Source: an uncultured Craurococcus sp. (GTDB lineage: Bacteria; Pseudomonadota; Alphaproteobacteria; Acetobacterales; Acetobacteraceae). From it: a DNA stretch of 64,000 bases. Position numbers and translations under genes: made by a program. Each line of letters starts with the position of its first letter. Within the stretch, counting starts at the first letter, position 1. Positions 5,997 to 16,163 of the stretch are shown in pieces. The stretch is from the NCBI GenBank assembly GCA_902805545.1, contig CADCTD010000012.1, forward strand, positions 1 to 64,000. The letters are read 5' to 3'. The notes under the pieces were generated by a model that searched no databases, was not told where the DNA came from, and was given only the letters and a program-made list of their open reading frames with translations.

Positions 5997-8960
5997 TCAG
6001 CCTGCGGCCTCGATGGAGAGCAGGCGGGCGACCCAGTTGATGGTCTTGCTCGCCTCGCCGGTGCCGCTGATGGCGAGGCCGCCAGTGGCGGTGTCGGCAT
6101 CGAGGATCAGCCGCCAGGCGGCGGCGGCGGCATCGTTGAGGCCGGGCGCGAGGCCGGTGCCGGCGGTGATGGCCGCGAGCGCCGCGCCGCTGCCGAGCGC
6201 GACGCCGCCCACCAGCACCGTCGTCGCGGCGGTGGCGCCGCGGCGGATCACGAGGCTCGCCTCCCAGCTCGCCGTGTCGCCGGCCGTGCCCGCGGTGCCG
6301 CCGACCTGGCGGGCGACGACGAGCAGCTTCAGGCGGTAGCTGGCATTGGCCGGCAGGTTCACCGTGTTCGTGCTGCCGGGAGCGGCGGCATCCGCGGTGA
6401 GGCGCGCCGCCGTGGCATCGGCGGTCTGCCGGCGGAGCACGAACTCGCCCGCCTGCGCATCGCCGTTTGTCGAGAAGCGGCCGGAAGCCCAGGCGCCGCG
6501 GCCGGGATTCCCGCGGTCCGTGGCATTGGCGCCGCCCGGGACCCAGCCATTGGTGCCGCTCGCGGCATTGGTGCTGCCGCCGCCGATGGCCGAGCCCGTG
6601 CCGGATGCGGCGTTGGAGTTGCCGCCGGAGACGACGCTGTTGCCGCCGCCCGCCGAGTTCGAGCTGCCGCCGGCGGCCGTCGCCGCGGTGCCCGCGGCGG
6701 TGTTGTTCAGCCCGCCGCCGACGACCGACTGCGCGCCGCTCGCCACCTGCGTCGCCGCGGTGCGGCTGGCCTGCCAGTCGACTGCATTGGCGCCGCGCGC
6801 ATTGCCGCCGGTCACCGCGTTGTCCGGGATCGCGGCAGCGATCGCGCCGGCGCCCTTCGGCCCGAGCACGACGCCGATATTCGTGTCGCTCCCTTCCGCG
6901 AGCAGCGCCACGGCCGTGCCGGTCGCGCTGCCATGGAGGCCGAGCCGGTTCACGGCGCCGCCGATGGGCGCGACCCGCACCGTCTCGAGCCCGTTGACCG
7001 AGAGCGACAGCGCCCCCGTCGCGGCGCGCGACAGGCCGGTCGCCGCATTGCCGGCGAAGCCAAGGCCGGGGGCCGCGGCGGTGCCGTCGGCGATGCTCGC
7101 CACCGCGCCGGCCACCGTGTAGTTCTGCCCCCTGACGAAGGCGGTGGTGGCGACCGCGGTCGAGTTGTCCGAGCTTGCCGGCGTCGGCACCCGCACCAGC
7201 CCGCTGCCCTTCGGCGCGAGGGTGATGCCGATCGCCGCATCGCTGCCCTGGGCGGAGAGCGTCACCGCGCCGCCGGCGATGCCGCCATCGGCGCGCAGCC
7301 AGTTCACCGCCGGCGCCGCCGCATTGCCGACCGCGAGCGCCGTCGCCCCATTGGCCTGCAGCGCGACCGTCCCGGTGCCCTTGGCGGCGAGCTGGAGGCC
7401 GATATTCGCATCGGCACCCTGCGCCTGGGCCGTGACGGCGCCGCCGGCGCCGCCGCCGCCGACCCGCAGCCGGTTCACCGTGCCGGCCGGCGCCGCGACT
7501 TCCAGCGCATGGCTGCCGGGGGCGCCGCCGAGGGTGAGGCTGCCCGCGGCCGTCGCCCGCAGCACCTCGGCGCCACCGGCCGCGGCGGCCAGCGTGCCGG
7601 TCGCGGCGAGGAAGAGGCCGGTGTCGACGCTGCCGACCGCGAGGCCGGGGCGCGCCGCCTGGCCGGCGGGCGTGCCGCTGGCGAAGACCGCATTCGTCCC
7701 GGGATTGACGACGAGGCCGCCGCCCTCGAGCAGCGGCGGGGTGCCGACATAGACGGCGTTCGGCGTGGCCGCGCCGCTGTCGGCGACCTGGATGGCCGGG
7801 GCGCCGTTGCCGCGCGTGTTGAAGCGCGTGCAGCGGAGCGCGAAGAGGTCGAGCCGGTTGCCGGTCCCGTTCACCCGGATCGGGCTGTCCTCCACCGCAT
7901 CGACGCGGAGGTTGCCGACCTGCACCCGCGTGTTCGAGCCGTCCACCTGGATCGCCGAGGAGCCGGGCAGGGGCGCGCCCGCGGCATCGAAGATCTCGTT
8001 GTGCGAGGTGAAGTTGGCGATCTGGCCGTCCGTGCCCGAGCCCTCGATCCAAAGCCCGTACTTCACGAAATCCGCATAGGCCTGGCCGATGTAGAATTTC
8101 GTCGTCACCCCGGCGTCCGAGCTGGCGAAGCGGAACATGCTGCGATAGCCGAGGACGAAGGCCTGGTCGATGAAGACGCCGTCGCTGCGGCGGAAGACCA
8201 GCGCATCCGCATTGGCCTGCTGCCAGGCCAGGACGAAGGCGTTGGAGGTCCAGAAGGTCCAGAAATGCAGGCTGTGGATGCGTGGGACGTCGTAGCACTG
8301 GTCGATCTCGACGCCCGTCGTCAGCACCTGGCCGCGCAGCCGGCGGATGTCGAGCCGGCCGGAGTTGCGGCAGTAGATCCCCTTGTTGACGTTGCAGAGG
8401 AAGACATTGTCGAAATCGATCCCGCCGAGGCAGTCCTCGACGCGGAAGACGTAGTCATAGGCGGTCGGCGCCCAGCCACTCGCCTGCGCCGCGCCGTGCG
8501 TCTGCTGCACGGCGATGTCGCGGAGCCCGGCGCCGCGGCTGTTCACCCCGGTGAAGGTGAAGGGGGTGAAGCCCGTGGTGTTGATCCGCAGCCAGGTGCC
8601 CTGGCCGCCGCCGGGCCCCTCGGTGAAGCCCGTGCCCTGCAACCGGATGGTCGCGCCGTCCAGCACCACCGGCGAGGCGATGCGGTACACCCTCGGGCCG
8701 AGGAAGAGCGTGCCGCCGCCCTTCGTCCTGAGGTCGTCGACGGCGGCCTGGAAGGCGGGACCGTCGTCGGTGCTGCCGTCGCCCCTGGCGCCGTAGTCGC
8801 GCACATGGGCGCCGCGGTCGGTGAGCACCGCGCCGCGCAGCTGCGCGAGGGTGGCGCGCCGGGTCTCGGTGGTGCTGCCGCTCGTCTGCACCAGCGGGGC
8901 GATGTCGGTATCGCCGAGGGTGCTGGCCAGGGGCAGCTCGCTGATCCTTGCGTCGGGCAT
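5997..8960 (-). CDS. Large tail-fibre-like protein with pectate-lyase-type beta-helix domain
   Basis: 987 residues. Residues 1-45 are an Asp/Ser/Thr-rich head (ISELPLASTLGDTDI, as in phage fibres with an N-terminal attachment segment). From about residue 53 comes the start of a pectate_lyase_3 beta-helix (VRDYGARGDGSTDDGPAFQA), continuing to about residue 420 as parallel-helix-type sequence. Residues about 496-710 hold three copies of a 39-40-residue unit. Between units two and three is STAVATTAFVRGQ, a fibre motif. Residues 745-810 are YadA-head-like Gly/Ser/Asn repeats (SVVGGGLNNTAAG, GSAIGGGSTNAASG). The C-terminus is a beta-rich domain. No signal peptide or anchor is seen. Lyase active-site residues are not recognisable, so binding is more likely than catalysis. 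Confidence 0.8.
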   Translation of the reverse strand: MPDARISELPLASTLGDTDIAPLVQTSGSTTETRRATLAQLRGAVLTDRGAHVRDYGARGDGSTDDGPAFQAAVDDLRTKGGGTLFLGPRVYRIASPVVLDGATIRLQGTGFTEGPGGGQGTWLRINTTGFTPFTFTGVNSRGAGLRDIAVQQTHGAAQASGWAPTAYDYVFRVEDCLGGIDFDNVFLCNVNKGIYCRNSGRLDIRRLRGQVLTTGVEIDQCYDVPRIHSLHFWTFWTSNAFVLAWQQANADALVFRRSDGVFIDQAFVLGYRSMFRFASSDAGVTTKFYIGQAYADFVKYGLWIEGSGTDGQIANFTSHNEIFDAAGAPLPGSSAIQVDGSNTRVQVGNLRVDAVEDSPIRVNGTGNRLDLFALRCTRFNTRGNGAPAIQVADSGAATPNAVYVGTPPLLEGGGLVVNPGTNAVFASGTPAGQAARPGLAVGSVDTGLFLAATGTLAAAAGGAEVLRATAAGSLTLGGAPGSHALEVAAPAGTVNRLRVGGGGAGGAVTAQAQGADANIGLQLAAKGTGTVALQANGATALAVGNAAAPAVNWLRADGGIAGGAVTLSAQGSDAAIGITLAPKGSGLVRVPTPASSDNSTAVATTAFVRGQNYTVAGAVASIADGTAAAPGLGFAGNAATGLSRAATGALSLSVNGLETVRVAPIGGAVNRLGLHGSATGTAVALLAEGSDTNIGVVLGPKGAGAIAAAIPDNAVTGGNARGANAVDWQASRTAATQVASGAQSVVGGGLNNTAAGTAATAAGGSSNSAGGGNSVVSGGNSNAASGTGSAIGGGSTNAASGTNGWVPGGANATDRGNPGRGAWASGRFSTNGDAQAGEFVLRRQTADATAARLTADAAAPGSTNTVNLPANASYRLKLLVVARQVGGTAGTAGDTASWEASLVIRRGATAATTVLVGGVALGSGAALAAITAGTGLAPGLNDAAAAAWRLILDADTATGGLAISGTGEASKTINWVARLLSIEAAG
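6531..6728 (-). repeat. YadA-head-like Gly/Ser/Asn repeats inside the fibre gene
   Basis: Residues about 745-810 of the fibre repeat a roughly 14-residue pattern of the form SxxGGGxxNxAsG, the left-handed beta-roll signature of trimeric adhesin heads. Confidence 0.6.
6834..7475 (-). repeat. Three dispersed 39-40-residue repeat units inside the fibre gene
   Basis: Units at 7356-7475, 7188-7304 and 6834-6950 each begin with Asn-(Arg/Trp)-Leu, pass through GAVTxxAQGxDxxIG or a close variant, and end in a PKGxGxV-like turn (AAKGTGTVAL, APKGSGLVRV, GPKGAGAIAA). Corresponding residues start at 496, 553 and 671. Confidence 0.75.
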
Positions 8961-9041
8961 CGGGCTCCGGTCCGGATGGGCAGTCGGCGGGGGCCGCCTG
9001 CGGTGTGGGATGGGGAAGGGCAGGGGAGGGGGGCGGGCCGA

Positions 9042-9695
9042 CTACTGCCTCAGGACGCTGCCGGCCTCGCTCAGCAGGCGGCCGTCGCCCTCGGTGAGGA
9101 TCAGCTTGAGGTCGGGGCCGACATTGAAGCTGGGCGAGAGCACGCCGAGCGCCGGGTCCGCCGCATCCTCGACGCGGATGCGGTAGCCGGTGCCGATGGC
9201 GGGCGTCGGGAAGCTGGCCGAGGCGCCGCCGCCGACCACCGGCACCACCTGCACCGGCGGGAGGATGGCGCCGCTGCCGTCGCGCAGGCTGAACACCACC
9301 TGGCTGACCGGGCCGAGCACCGTCGCCGAGACCGGGATCGAAGTGCCGGCGACGATGCCGGCGGCGAAGGGGGCGAGGATGATGGTGCGCACCACCGCCG
9401 CCGCCGCCTGGCCGATGCCGAATCGCTGGGCGACGCTGCGGGCCGTGTTGATCGGCCCGACCGCACCATCAAGCGTGACGCCGGTGCCGAGGGTGGGGCC
9501 GCTGCGGACCGGCAGCAGCGCCATCGAATCGCTGGTCTGCAGCACCATCAGGTCACCCGCCCGGAGGCTGCCTGCGACGGCGGCGAAATAGCCGGCGGCG
9601 GTGACCAGGGCACGGCTGTCGGCGGTGCGGTATTGCCAGAGGGTGAAGGTGCTGCCCTGGATCAGGGCTACGAGATTGGCCGAGCTGAAGGGCAC
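9042..9695 (-). CDS. Hypothetical protein of the tail-fibre cassette
   Basis: 217 residues from a GTG at 9695, chosen because GGAGA lies seven bases upstream; the frame is open further upstream but reads as low-quality Arg/Pro-rich sequence. The N-terminal 70 residues (FSSANLVALIQG, FTLWQYRTADSRA, LRAGDLMVLQTSD) look like a small module found beside phage fibre genes; the C-terminal part is beta-rich (ILPPVQVVPVVGGG, YRIRVEDAAD). No signal peptide or catalytic motif. It lies 81 bases upstream of the large fibre on the same strand, so it is probably the first gene of that transcript. I cannot assign a function. Confidence 0.6.
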   Translation of the reverse strand: MPFSSANLVALIQGSTFTLWQYRTADSRALVTAAGYFAAVAGSLRAGDLMVLQTSDSMALLPVRSGPTLGTGVTLDGAVGPINTARSVAQRFGIGQAAAAVVRTIILAPFAAGIVAGTSIPVSATVLGPVSQVVFSLRDGSGAILPPVQVVPVVGGGASASFPTPAIGTGYRIRVEDAADPALGVLSPSFNVGPDLKLILTEGDGRLLSEAGSVLRQ

Positions 9696-9854
9696 GGGGG
9701 TCTCCGTCTCAACAGGCGCCGTGCCCCGGGAAGCGGGGCTTCCGGCGGGCGGTGGACGCGGGGAGTGGCAGGGGGAGTGCCGGGCGCAGTTCGGCCGTCG
9801 GCGAGGGCTGGAGTACCGGAACGTTCTCCTGTCGTCAAGGAAAAACATCCTAGT

Positions 9855-9882
9855 TCGACAAAGGCGGCTTTGGCCCTAGTCT
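9855..9882 (+). promoter_or_regulatory. Possible promoter of the polyamine transporter operon
   Basis: TCGACA (9855-9860) and TAGTCT (9877-9882) are separated by 16 bases. The implied start point lies about 20 bases before the ATG at 9910. The rest of 9696-9909 shows no gene and should also hold the promoter of the minus-strand fibre cassette. Confidence 0.35.
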
Positions 9883-9909
9883 GCGCCGCCTGAACCTCGC
9901 GGAGGCCGG

Positions 9910-10998
9910 ATGCGCCGCCTTGCCCTGATCGCCGCCCTGCTGTTCGCCGCCCCGTGCCTGGCCTGGGCGCAGCCGGTGCTGAATGTTTACAACTGGACCG
10001 ACTACATCGACCCCGATGTCGTTCAGCGCTTCCAGCAGGAGACAGGCATCCGCATCCGCTACGATGTCTTCGACAGCCTGGAGACGCTGGAGGGAAAGCT
10101 CTCCGCCGGGCGCAGCGGCTACGACCTCGTCGTCCCGACCAGCGAGCCAACCTTCGCCCGCCTGGTCCGCGCCGGGGCGCTGCGGCCGCTGGACCGGGCG
10201 AGGATCCTCAACTGGCGCAACCTCGACGCGGGGCTGATGGCGCGCGCGGCGCAGGCCGATCCGGGCAACACCCATGGGGCGATCTATCTCTGGGGCACGG
10301 TCGGGCTCGGCCTCCGGCTCGACCGGATCAGGGCGATCGCGCCCGATCTCGCGCTCGACGGGCTCGACGTGCTGCTGAAGCCGGAGAACGCGAAGCGGCT
10401 GGCCGGCTGCGGCCTCGCGGTGATGGACAGCGCGACGGATGTGCTGCCCTCCGTGCTGCGCTGGCTCGGGCGCGACCCGGACAGCGCCGAGGCCGGCGAC
10501 CTGCGCGCGGCCGAGGCGGCGCTGCTCGCCATCCGCCCGCAGCTTCGCGCCATCCCCGGCTCCGGCGCGTTGCTCGACATGCTGGCGACCGGCGAGGTCT
10601 GCGTCGCGCTGGCCTATAGCGGCGACGTCATCCAGGCCGCGGCGCGGGCGCGCGAGGCGGGGCGCGGCGTCGAGATCGGCTATGTGGCGCCCGCCGCCGG
10701 GCCGCATCTCTTCTTCGACATGCTGGCGATTCCGGCCGATGCGCCGAACCCGGATGCGGCGCACGCCTTCATCGACTTCCTGCTGCGGCCCGAGAACATC
10801 GCTGCCGTCAGCAGCCATGTGCGCTACCCGAATGCGGTGCCCGCCAGCCGGCCGCTGATCAGCCAGGCGGTGCGGGAGGACCCGAATGTCTACCCGCCCG
10901 AGGCGGTGCTGGCCCAGGCCTTCGTTGCCGGCACGCCAACGCCGCAGGCGGAGCGGCTGCGCAGCCGGCTCTGGAGCCGCGTCCGGGCGGGTCGCTGA
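9910..10998 (+). CDS. potF: Polyamine (putrescine/spermidine) ABC transporter, periplasmic substrate-binding protein
   Basis: 362 residues with a cleavable signal peptide (LIAALLFAAPCLAWAQ). The mature protein begins with the class hallmark VLNVYNWTDYIDPDVV, followed by FQQETGIRIRYDVFDSLETLEGKL and GYDLVVPTSEP, all characteristic of PotD/PotF receptors. It is the first gene of a four-gene operon with ATPase and two permeases and would deliver polyamine to them in the periplasm. GGAGG stands four bases before the ATG. Whether it prefers putrescine or spermidine cannot be read from the sequence, so the symbol is given by operon order. Confidence 0.9.
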   Translation: MRRLALIAALLFAAPCLAWAQPVLNVYNWTDYIDPDVVQRFQQETGIRIRYDVFDSLETLEGKLSAGRSGYDLVVPTSEPTFARLVRAGALRPLDRARILNWRNLDAGLMARAAQADPGNTHGAIYLWGTVGLGLRLDRIRAIAPDLALDGLDVLLKPENAKRLAGCGLAVMDSATDVLPSVLRWLGRDPDSAEAGDLRAAEAALLAIRPQLRAIPGSGALLDMLATGEVCVALAYSGDVIQAAARAREAGRGVEIGYVAPAAGPHLFFDMLAIPADAPNPDAAHAFIDFLLRPENIAAVSSHVRYPNAVPASRPLISQAVREDPNVYPPEAVLAQAFVAGTPTPQAERLRSRLWSRVRAGR

Positions 10999-11000
10999 AC

Positions 11001-12047
11001 TTGGCCCTGCTTGCGGTCGAGGGGCTGACCAAGCGCTTCGGGACGGCGCTCGCCCTGGACGGGCTGGGTCTCGAGGTGCGGCGTGGCGAATTCCTGGCGC
11101 TGCTCGGCGGCTCCGGCTCCGGCAAGTCGACGCTGCTGCGGCTGGTGGCGGGGTTCGAGGCGCCGGATGCAGGCCGCATCCTGCTGGAGGGGCGCGACCT
11201 TGCCGGCCTGCCGCCGCATGCGCGGCCCGTCGGCATGATGTTCCAAAGCTACGCGCTGTTCCCGCATCTCTCCGTCTTCGACAACGTGGCCTACGGACTC
11301 CGGCGGGAGAGGGTGGCGCCGGCGGAGATCAGCCAGCGCGTCGGCGAGGCGCTGGCCATGGTCGGGCTCGAGGCGATGGCGGGGCGCAAGCCGCACCAGC
11401 TCTCGGGCGGGCAGCGGCAGCGGGTGGCGCTGGTGCGGTCGCTGGTGAAGCGGCCGCGGCTGCTGCTGCTCGATGAGCCGCTCGCCGCCCTCGATGCCGG
11501 GCTGCGCGAGCGCACCGGGCTCGAGCTGCGGGCGCTGCAGCGGCGCACTGGCGCCGGCTTCGTCATGGTGACGCATGACCAGGCGGAGGCGCTGGCGCTG
11601 GCCGACCGGATCGCCGTGCTGGAGGCGGGGCGCCTCGCCCAGTGCGGCCCGCCCGCCGAGCTCTATGACCGGCCGGCGACGCGCTTCGTCGCCCGCTTCC
11701 TCGGTGCGGCCAATGTGCTGGAGGGCAGGGTCGGCGCGGATGGTGTGGTGGAGGCGGGCGCCTGCCGCCTCGCCCTGCGGCACGACGCCGCGCCGGGGGA
11801 GGCCCTTGCCGTGGCGTTGCGGCCGGAGCGCATCCGCCTGCTGCCCGGCCCGCCGGCTGCGGCCAATGCCGTGGCCGGGGTGCTGCGCGACCTCGCCTAT
11901 CGCGGTGACGGGTGGATGGCGCTGGTCGCCCTGCCGGACGGGGCGGAGCTGCGCGTCGCCCTGCCGGCCGGTGCCGCGCCGCCAGAGCCGGGATCCCGCC
12001 TCCTCCTCGGCTGGTCGGCCGAGGCGCTGGTGCCGCTCCGCGCGTGA
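11001..12047 (+). CDS. potG: Polyamine ABC transporter ATP-binding protein
   Basis: 348 residues starting at TTG, two bases after the potF stop. Walker A is GGSGSGKST (residues 36-44), the Q-loop lies in MMFQSYALFPHLSV, the signature is LSGGQRQRVALVRSL, Walker B is LLLLDEPLAALD and the switch His is in VMVTHDQAEAL. A C-terminal TOBE-like domain (about 270-345) is typical of the PotA/PotG subgroup. It powers import through the two downstream permeases. The TGATG junction with potH indicates translational coupling. Confidence 0.92.
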   Translation: MALLAVEGLTKRFGTALALDGLGLEVRRGEFLALLGGSGSGKSTLLRLVAGFEAPDAGRILLEGRDLAGLPPHARPVGMMFQSYALFPHLSVFDNVAYGLRRERVAPAEISQRVGEALAMVGLEAMAGRKPHQLSGGQRQRVALVRSLVKRPRLLLLDEPLAALDAGLRERTGLELRALQRRTGAGFVMVTHDQAEALALADRIAVLEAGRLAQCGPPAELYDRPATRFVARFLGAANVLEGRVGADGVVEAGACRLALRHDAAPGEALAVALRPERIRLLPGPPAAANAVAGVLRDLAYRGDGWMALVALPDGAELRVALPAGAAPPEPGSRLLLGWSAEALVPLRA

Positions 12048-12898
12048 TGCGGCGGCTGCTCATCCTGCTGCCGCCGCTCGGCTGGCTCCTGCTGCTGGTG
12101 GCGGCGCCGCTGCTGATCCTCGGCCTCATCGCCTTCGCCGAGGCGGGGCCGGGGGTGCCGCCCTTCCTCCCCCCCGTCGGCTGGGCGGGCGGGCCGGTCT
12201 GGCAGGGCAGCCTGGAAAGCCTTGGGATGCTGCTGGCCGATGCCTATTACCTGGAGTCCTTCCTCCGCTCCCTGCTGACCGCCTTCCTCACCGCCGCGCT
12301 CTGCCTGCTGCTGGCCTATCCGATGGCGCTCGGCATTGCCGGCGCCCGGCCATCCTGGCGGCTGCCCTTGCTGCTGCTGGTGCTGCTGCCCTTCCTGACG
12401 GGCTTCCTGCCGCGGGTCGGCGCCTGGATCGGGCTGCTGCGCGACGGCGGCTGGGTGAACGGCGTGCTCGGCCTCGCCGGGGTCGGGCCGTTGCGGCTGC
12501 TCTACAGCGACCTGGCGCTCTATCTCGGCATGGTGCATGCCTACCTGCCATTCGCCGTGCTGCCGCTCGCCACGGCGCTGCTGCGGCGCGACCTCTCGCT
12601 GGAGGAGGCGGCGGCCGATCTGGGGGCGACGCCCTTCACCGTCTTCCGCAGCGTCACCTTGCCGCTGTCGCTGCCGGCGGCGGCCTCGGCCTTCCTGCTG
12701 GTCTTCATCCCGGCCGCGGGGGAGTTCGTCATCCCCGAGCTGCTCGGCCCGCCGGAGGCGCAGCTCGTGGGACGGGTGCTCTGGGGCGAGTTCTTCCAGA
12801 ACCGGGACTGGCCGCTGGCCGCGGCCCTGGCGCTCGCCCTGCTGGTGGTGCTGCTGCCGCCGATCCTGCTCTTCCAGCGCCTGGGGCGGCGGGGATGA
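12047..12898 (+). CDS. potH: Polyamine ABC transporter permease (PotH/PotB type)
   Basis: 283 residues from the ATG that shares one base with the potG stop; the frame is open upstream, but that part lies inside potG. About six membrane helices are visible, the first being LLILLPPLGWLLLLVAAPLL. The cytoplasmic EAA loop that contacts the ATPase reads EEAAADLGATPFTVFRSVTLPLSLP. Inner-membrane component. Its stop overlaps the start of the second permease (ATGA). Confidence 0.9.
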   Translation: MRRLLILLPPLGWLLLLVAAPLLILGLIAFAEAGPGVPPFLPPVGWAGGPVWQGSLESLGMLLADAYYLESFLRSLLTAFLTAALCLLLAYPMALGIAGARPSWRLPLLLLVLLPFLTGFLPRVGAWIGLLRDGGWVNGVLGLAGVGPLRLLYSDLALYLGMVHAYLPFAVLPLATALLRRDLSLEEAAADLGATPFTVFRSVTLPLSLPAAASAFLLVFIPAAGEFVIPELLGPPEAQLVGRVLWGEFFQNRDWPLAAALALALLVVLLPPILLFQRLGRRG

Positions 12899-13695
12899 GG
12901 CGGGTCGGCCTGGCCTGCGGCCTGCTGTTCCTGTGGGCGCCGATCCTGCTGATGGTGCTCTATGCCTTCAGCGCCGACCGCATCCCCTTCCAGTGGGGCG
13001 GGGTCTCGCTGCGCTGGTTCGTGGCGCTCGCGGCCAATGAGCGGATGCGGGAGGCGGCCTTCCTCTCGCTCCGCATCGCGGCCGGGGCGGCGACGCTGGC
13101 GACGCTGCTTGGCGGCCTTGCGGGCTGGGCGCTGGCGCGGTTCGGGCCGTTCAGGGGCAGGGCGCTGCTCGGCGCGCTGGCGGGGGCGCCGCTGGTGCTG
13201 CCGGAGGTGGTGACGGGCCTCTCGCTGCTGCTGCTCTTCGTCCTGGCGCAGGGTGCGGCGGAGGCCTGGCTCGGCTGGTCGCCCGGGCGCGGGGCGGCGA
13301 CCATCCTGCTCGCCCATGCGACGATCGGCCTCGCCTATGTCGCGGTCGTCGTGCAGGCGCGGCTGGCGGCATTCGACCCGAGCCTCGAGGAGGCGGCGGC
13401 GGGTCTCGGCGCTGCGCCAATCACCGTCTTCCGCACCGTTACCCTGCCGCTGATCGCCCCGAGCCTCGCCGCCGGCTGGCTGCTCGCCTTCACCCTCTCG
13501 CTCGACGACGTCGTGGTGGCGAGCTTCGTCTCCGGCCCGGCCGGGACGACTTTGCCGATGCTGGTCTTCTCCGCCCTCAAGGTCGGGCTGACGCCGGAGA
13601 TCAACGCGCTTTCGGCCCTGGTCCTGGCCGTCGCGGCCCTGGCGGCGGGCCTGGCCGGGCTGATTCTGGCCCGGCGGGCGAATGGCGCGGGTTGA
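12895..13695 (+). CDS. potI: Polyamine ABC transporter permease (PotI/PotC type)
   Basis: 266 residues from the ATG overlapping the potH stop. The first helix is GLACGLLFLWAPILLMVLYAFS. The EAA loop reads EEAAAGLGAAPITVFRTVTLPLIAPS, and the segment LDDVVVASFVSGPAGTTLP near residue 195 is a strong PotC/PotI signature. It forms the membrane channel with PotH. Last gene of the operon; the next gene starts 57 bases on and may have its own promoter. Confidence 0.9.
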   Translation: MRRVGLACGLLFLWAPILLMVLYAFSADRIPFQWGGVSLRWFVALAANERMREAAFLSLRIAAGAATLATLLGGLAGWALARFGPFRGRALLGALAGAPLVLPEVVTGLSLLLLFVLAQGAAEAWLGWSPGRGAATILLAHATIGLAYVAVVVQARLAAFDPSLEEAAAGLGAAPITVFRTVTLPLIAPSLAAGWLLAFTLSLDDVVVASFVSGPAGTTLPMLVFSALKVGLTPEINALSALVLAVAALAAGLAGLILARRANGAG

Positions 13696-14955
<1,260 letters not shown>

Positions 14956-14960
14956 CCGCC

Positions 14961-16163
14961 ATGCCCGGACTCGCGCAGCGCCTCGCGGAGGTGAAGGTCT
15001 CCGCTTCCGCCGTCATGACCCAGCGCGCGCGGGAGCTGCGCGACGAGGGCATCGAGGTCATCAGCCTCGCCAATGGTGAGCCCGACTTCGACTCGCCGCC
15101 GCATGCGGTCGAGGCGGCGCACCAGGCGGCGCTGCAGGGGGATACCAAGTATCCGCCGCAGGGCGGCACGCCGGCGCTGAAGGCGGCCATCGCGCGCAAG
15201 TTCAAGCGCGACAACGGCCTCGACTACAAGGCGGACGAGATCATCGTCGGCAATGGCGGCAAGCAGGTGATCTTCAACGCCTTCATGGCGACGCTCGACC
15301 CGGGCGACGAGGTAGTGATCCCCTCGCCCTTCTGGATCAGCTATGCCGACATGGCGAAGGTCGCCGGCGGCGTGCCCGTCACCGTCGCCTGCCCGCAGAA
15401 CAACGGCTTCAAGCCGCGCCCCGAGGACCTCGAGGCCGCGATCACGCCGCGGACGAAGTGGGTGCTGCTGAACTTCCCCGGCAACCCGACCGGCGCGGTG
15501 CCCTCGCGCGCCGAGATGCAGGCCCTCGCCGACGTGCTGCTGCGGCACCCGCATGTCTGGGTCATGACCGACGACATGTATGAGCACCTGCTCTATGACG
15601 GCTTCGAGTACCACACCATCGCCGCCGTCGAGCCCGGGCTCCGCGACCGCACGCTGACGGTCAACGGCTGCTCCAAGACCTATGCGATGACGGGCTGGCG
15701 CGTCGGCTTCGGCGGCGGGCCGGCCTCGCTGATCAAGGCCATGTTCAACATGCAGGGCCAGGCGACGGCCGGCGTCTCCACCATCAGCCAGGCCGCGGCC
15801 GTGGCGGCGCTCGACGGGCCGCAGGATTTCGTCAAGCAAAACGCCGAGTCCTACCGCCAGCGCCGCGACATGGTGGTCGAGATGCTGAATGCCTGCCCCG
15901 GCATCACCTGCCACAAGCCGGAGGGCGCCTTCTACGTCTTCCCGAACATCGCCGGCTGCCTCGGCAAGACCACCAGGGGCGGCGTGCGGATCGAGACGGA
16001 TACCGACTTCGTCATGGCGCTGCTCGAGGAGAAGCGCGTCGGCGCCGTCCAGGGCACGGCCTATGGGATGAGCCCCTATATGCGCATCTCCTACGCGACC
16101 GACAGTGCCAGCCTCGCCGAGGCCTGCAGCCGAATCCAGGAGTTCTGCCGGGAGCTTCGATGA
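14961..16163 (+). CDS. Aminotransferase, class I, tandem paralogue of the preceding gene
   Basis: 400 residues, aligned end to end with its neighbour: SLANGEPDFDSP, KYPPQGGTPALK, NFPGNPTGAVP, VMTDDMYEHLLYDG and Schiff-base Lys239 in NGCSKTYAMTGWRVGF. Differences cluster in the active-site frame: Asn for Ala after Leu in the N-terminal loop, PPQGG in place of TDVAG, and PSPFWISYADM in place of [11 protein letters not shown]. These point to a different amino acid or keto acid partner. The stop overlaps the start of the GNAT gene (ATGA). Confidence 0.86.
   Translation: MPGLAQRLAEVKVSASAVMTQRARELRDEGIEVISLANGEPDFDSPPHAVEAAHQAALQGDTKYPPQGGTPALKAAIARKFKRDNGLDYKADEIIVGNGGKQVIFNAFMATLDPGDEVVIPSPFWISYADMAKVAGGVPVTVACPQNNGFKPRPEDLEAAITPRTKWVLLNFPGNPTGAVPSRAEMQALADVLLRHPHVWVMTDDMYEHLLYDGFEYHTIAAVEPGLRDRTLTVNGCSKTYAMTGWRVGFGGGPASLIKAMFNMQGQATAGVSTISQAAAVAALDGPQDFVKQNAESYRQRRDMVVEMLNACPGITCHKPEGAFYVFPNIAGCLGKTTRGGVRIETDTDFVMALLEEKRVGAVQGTAYGMSPYMRISYATDSASLAEACSRIQEFCRELR

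Noticed and set aside
5706-9893. A 1395-codon open frame on the plus strand across the tail-fibre cassette
   Set aside because: It is antisense to genes with recognisable motifs, reads as Arg/Ala/Gly-rich sequence without domains, and such long shadows are expected at this GC content.
3161-9909. Second copy of the tRNA-Thr 3' end (attR) bounding the putative island
   Set aside because: I looked for the CTCTCTGGCAGCACCA pattern downstream and saw no convincing copy by eye, so no attachment site is annotated.
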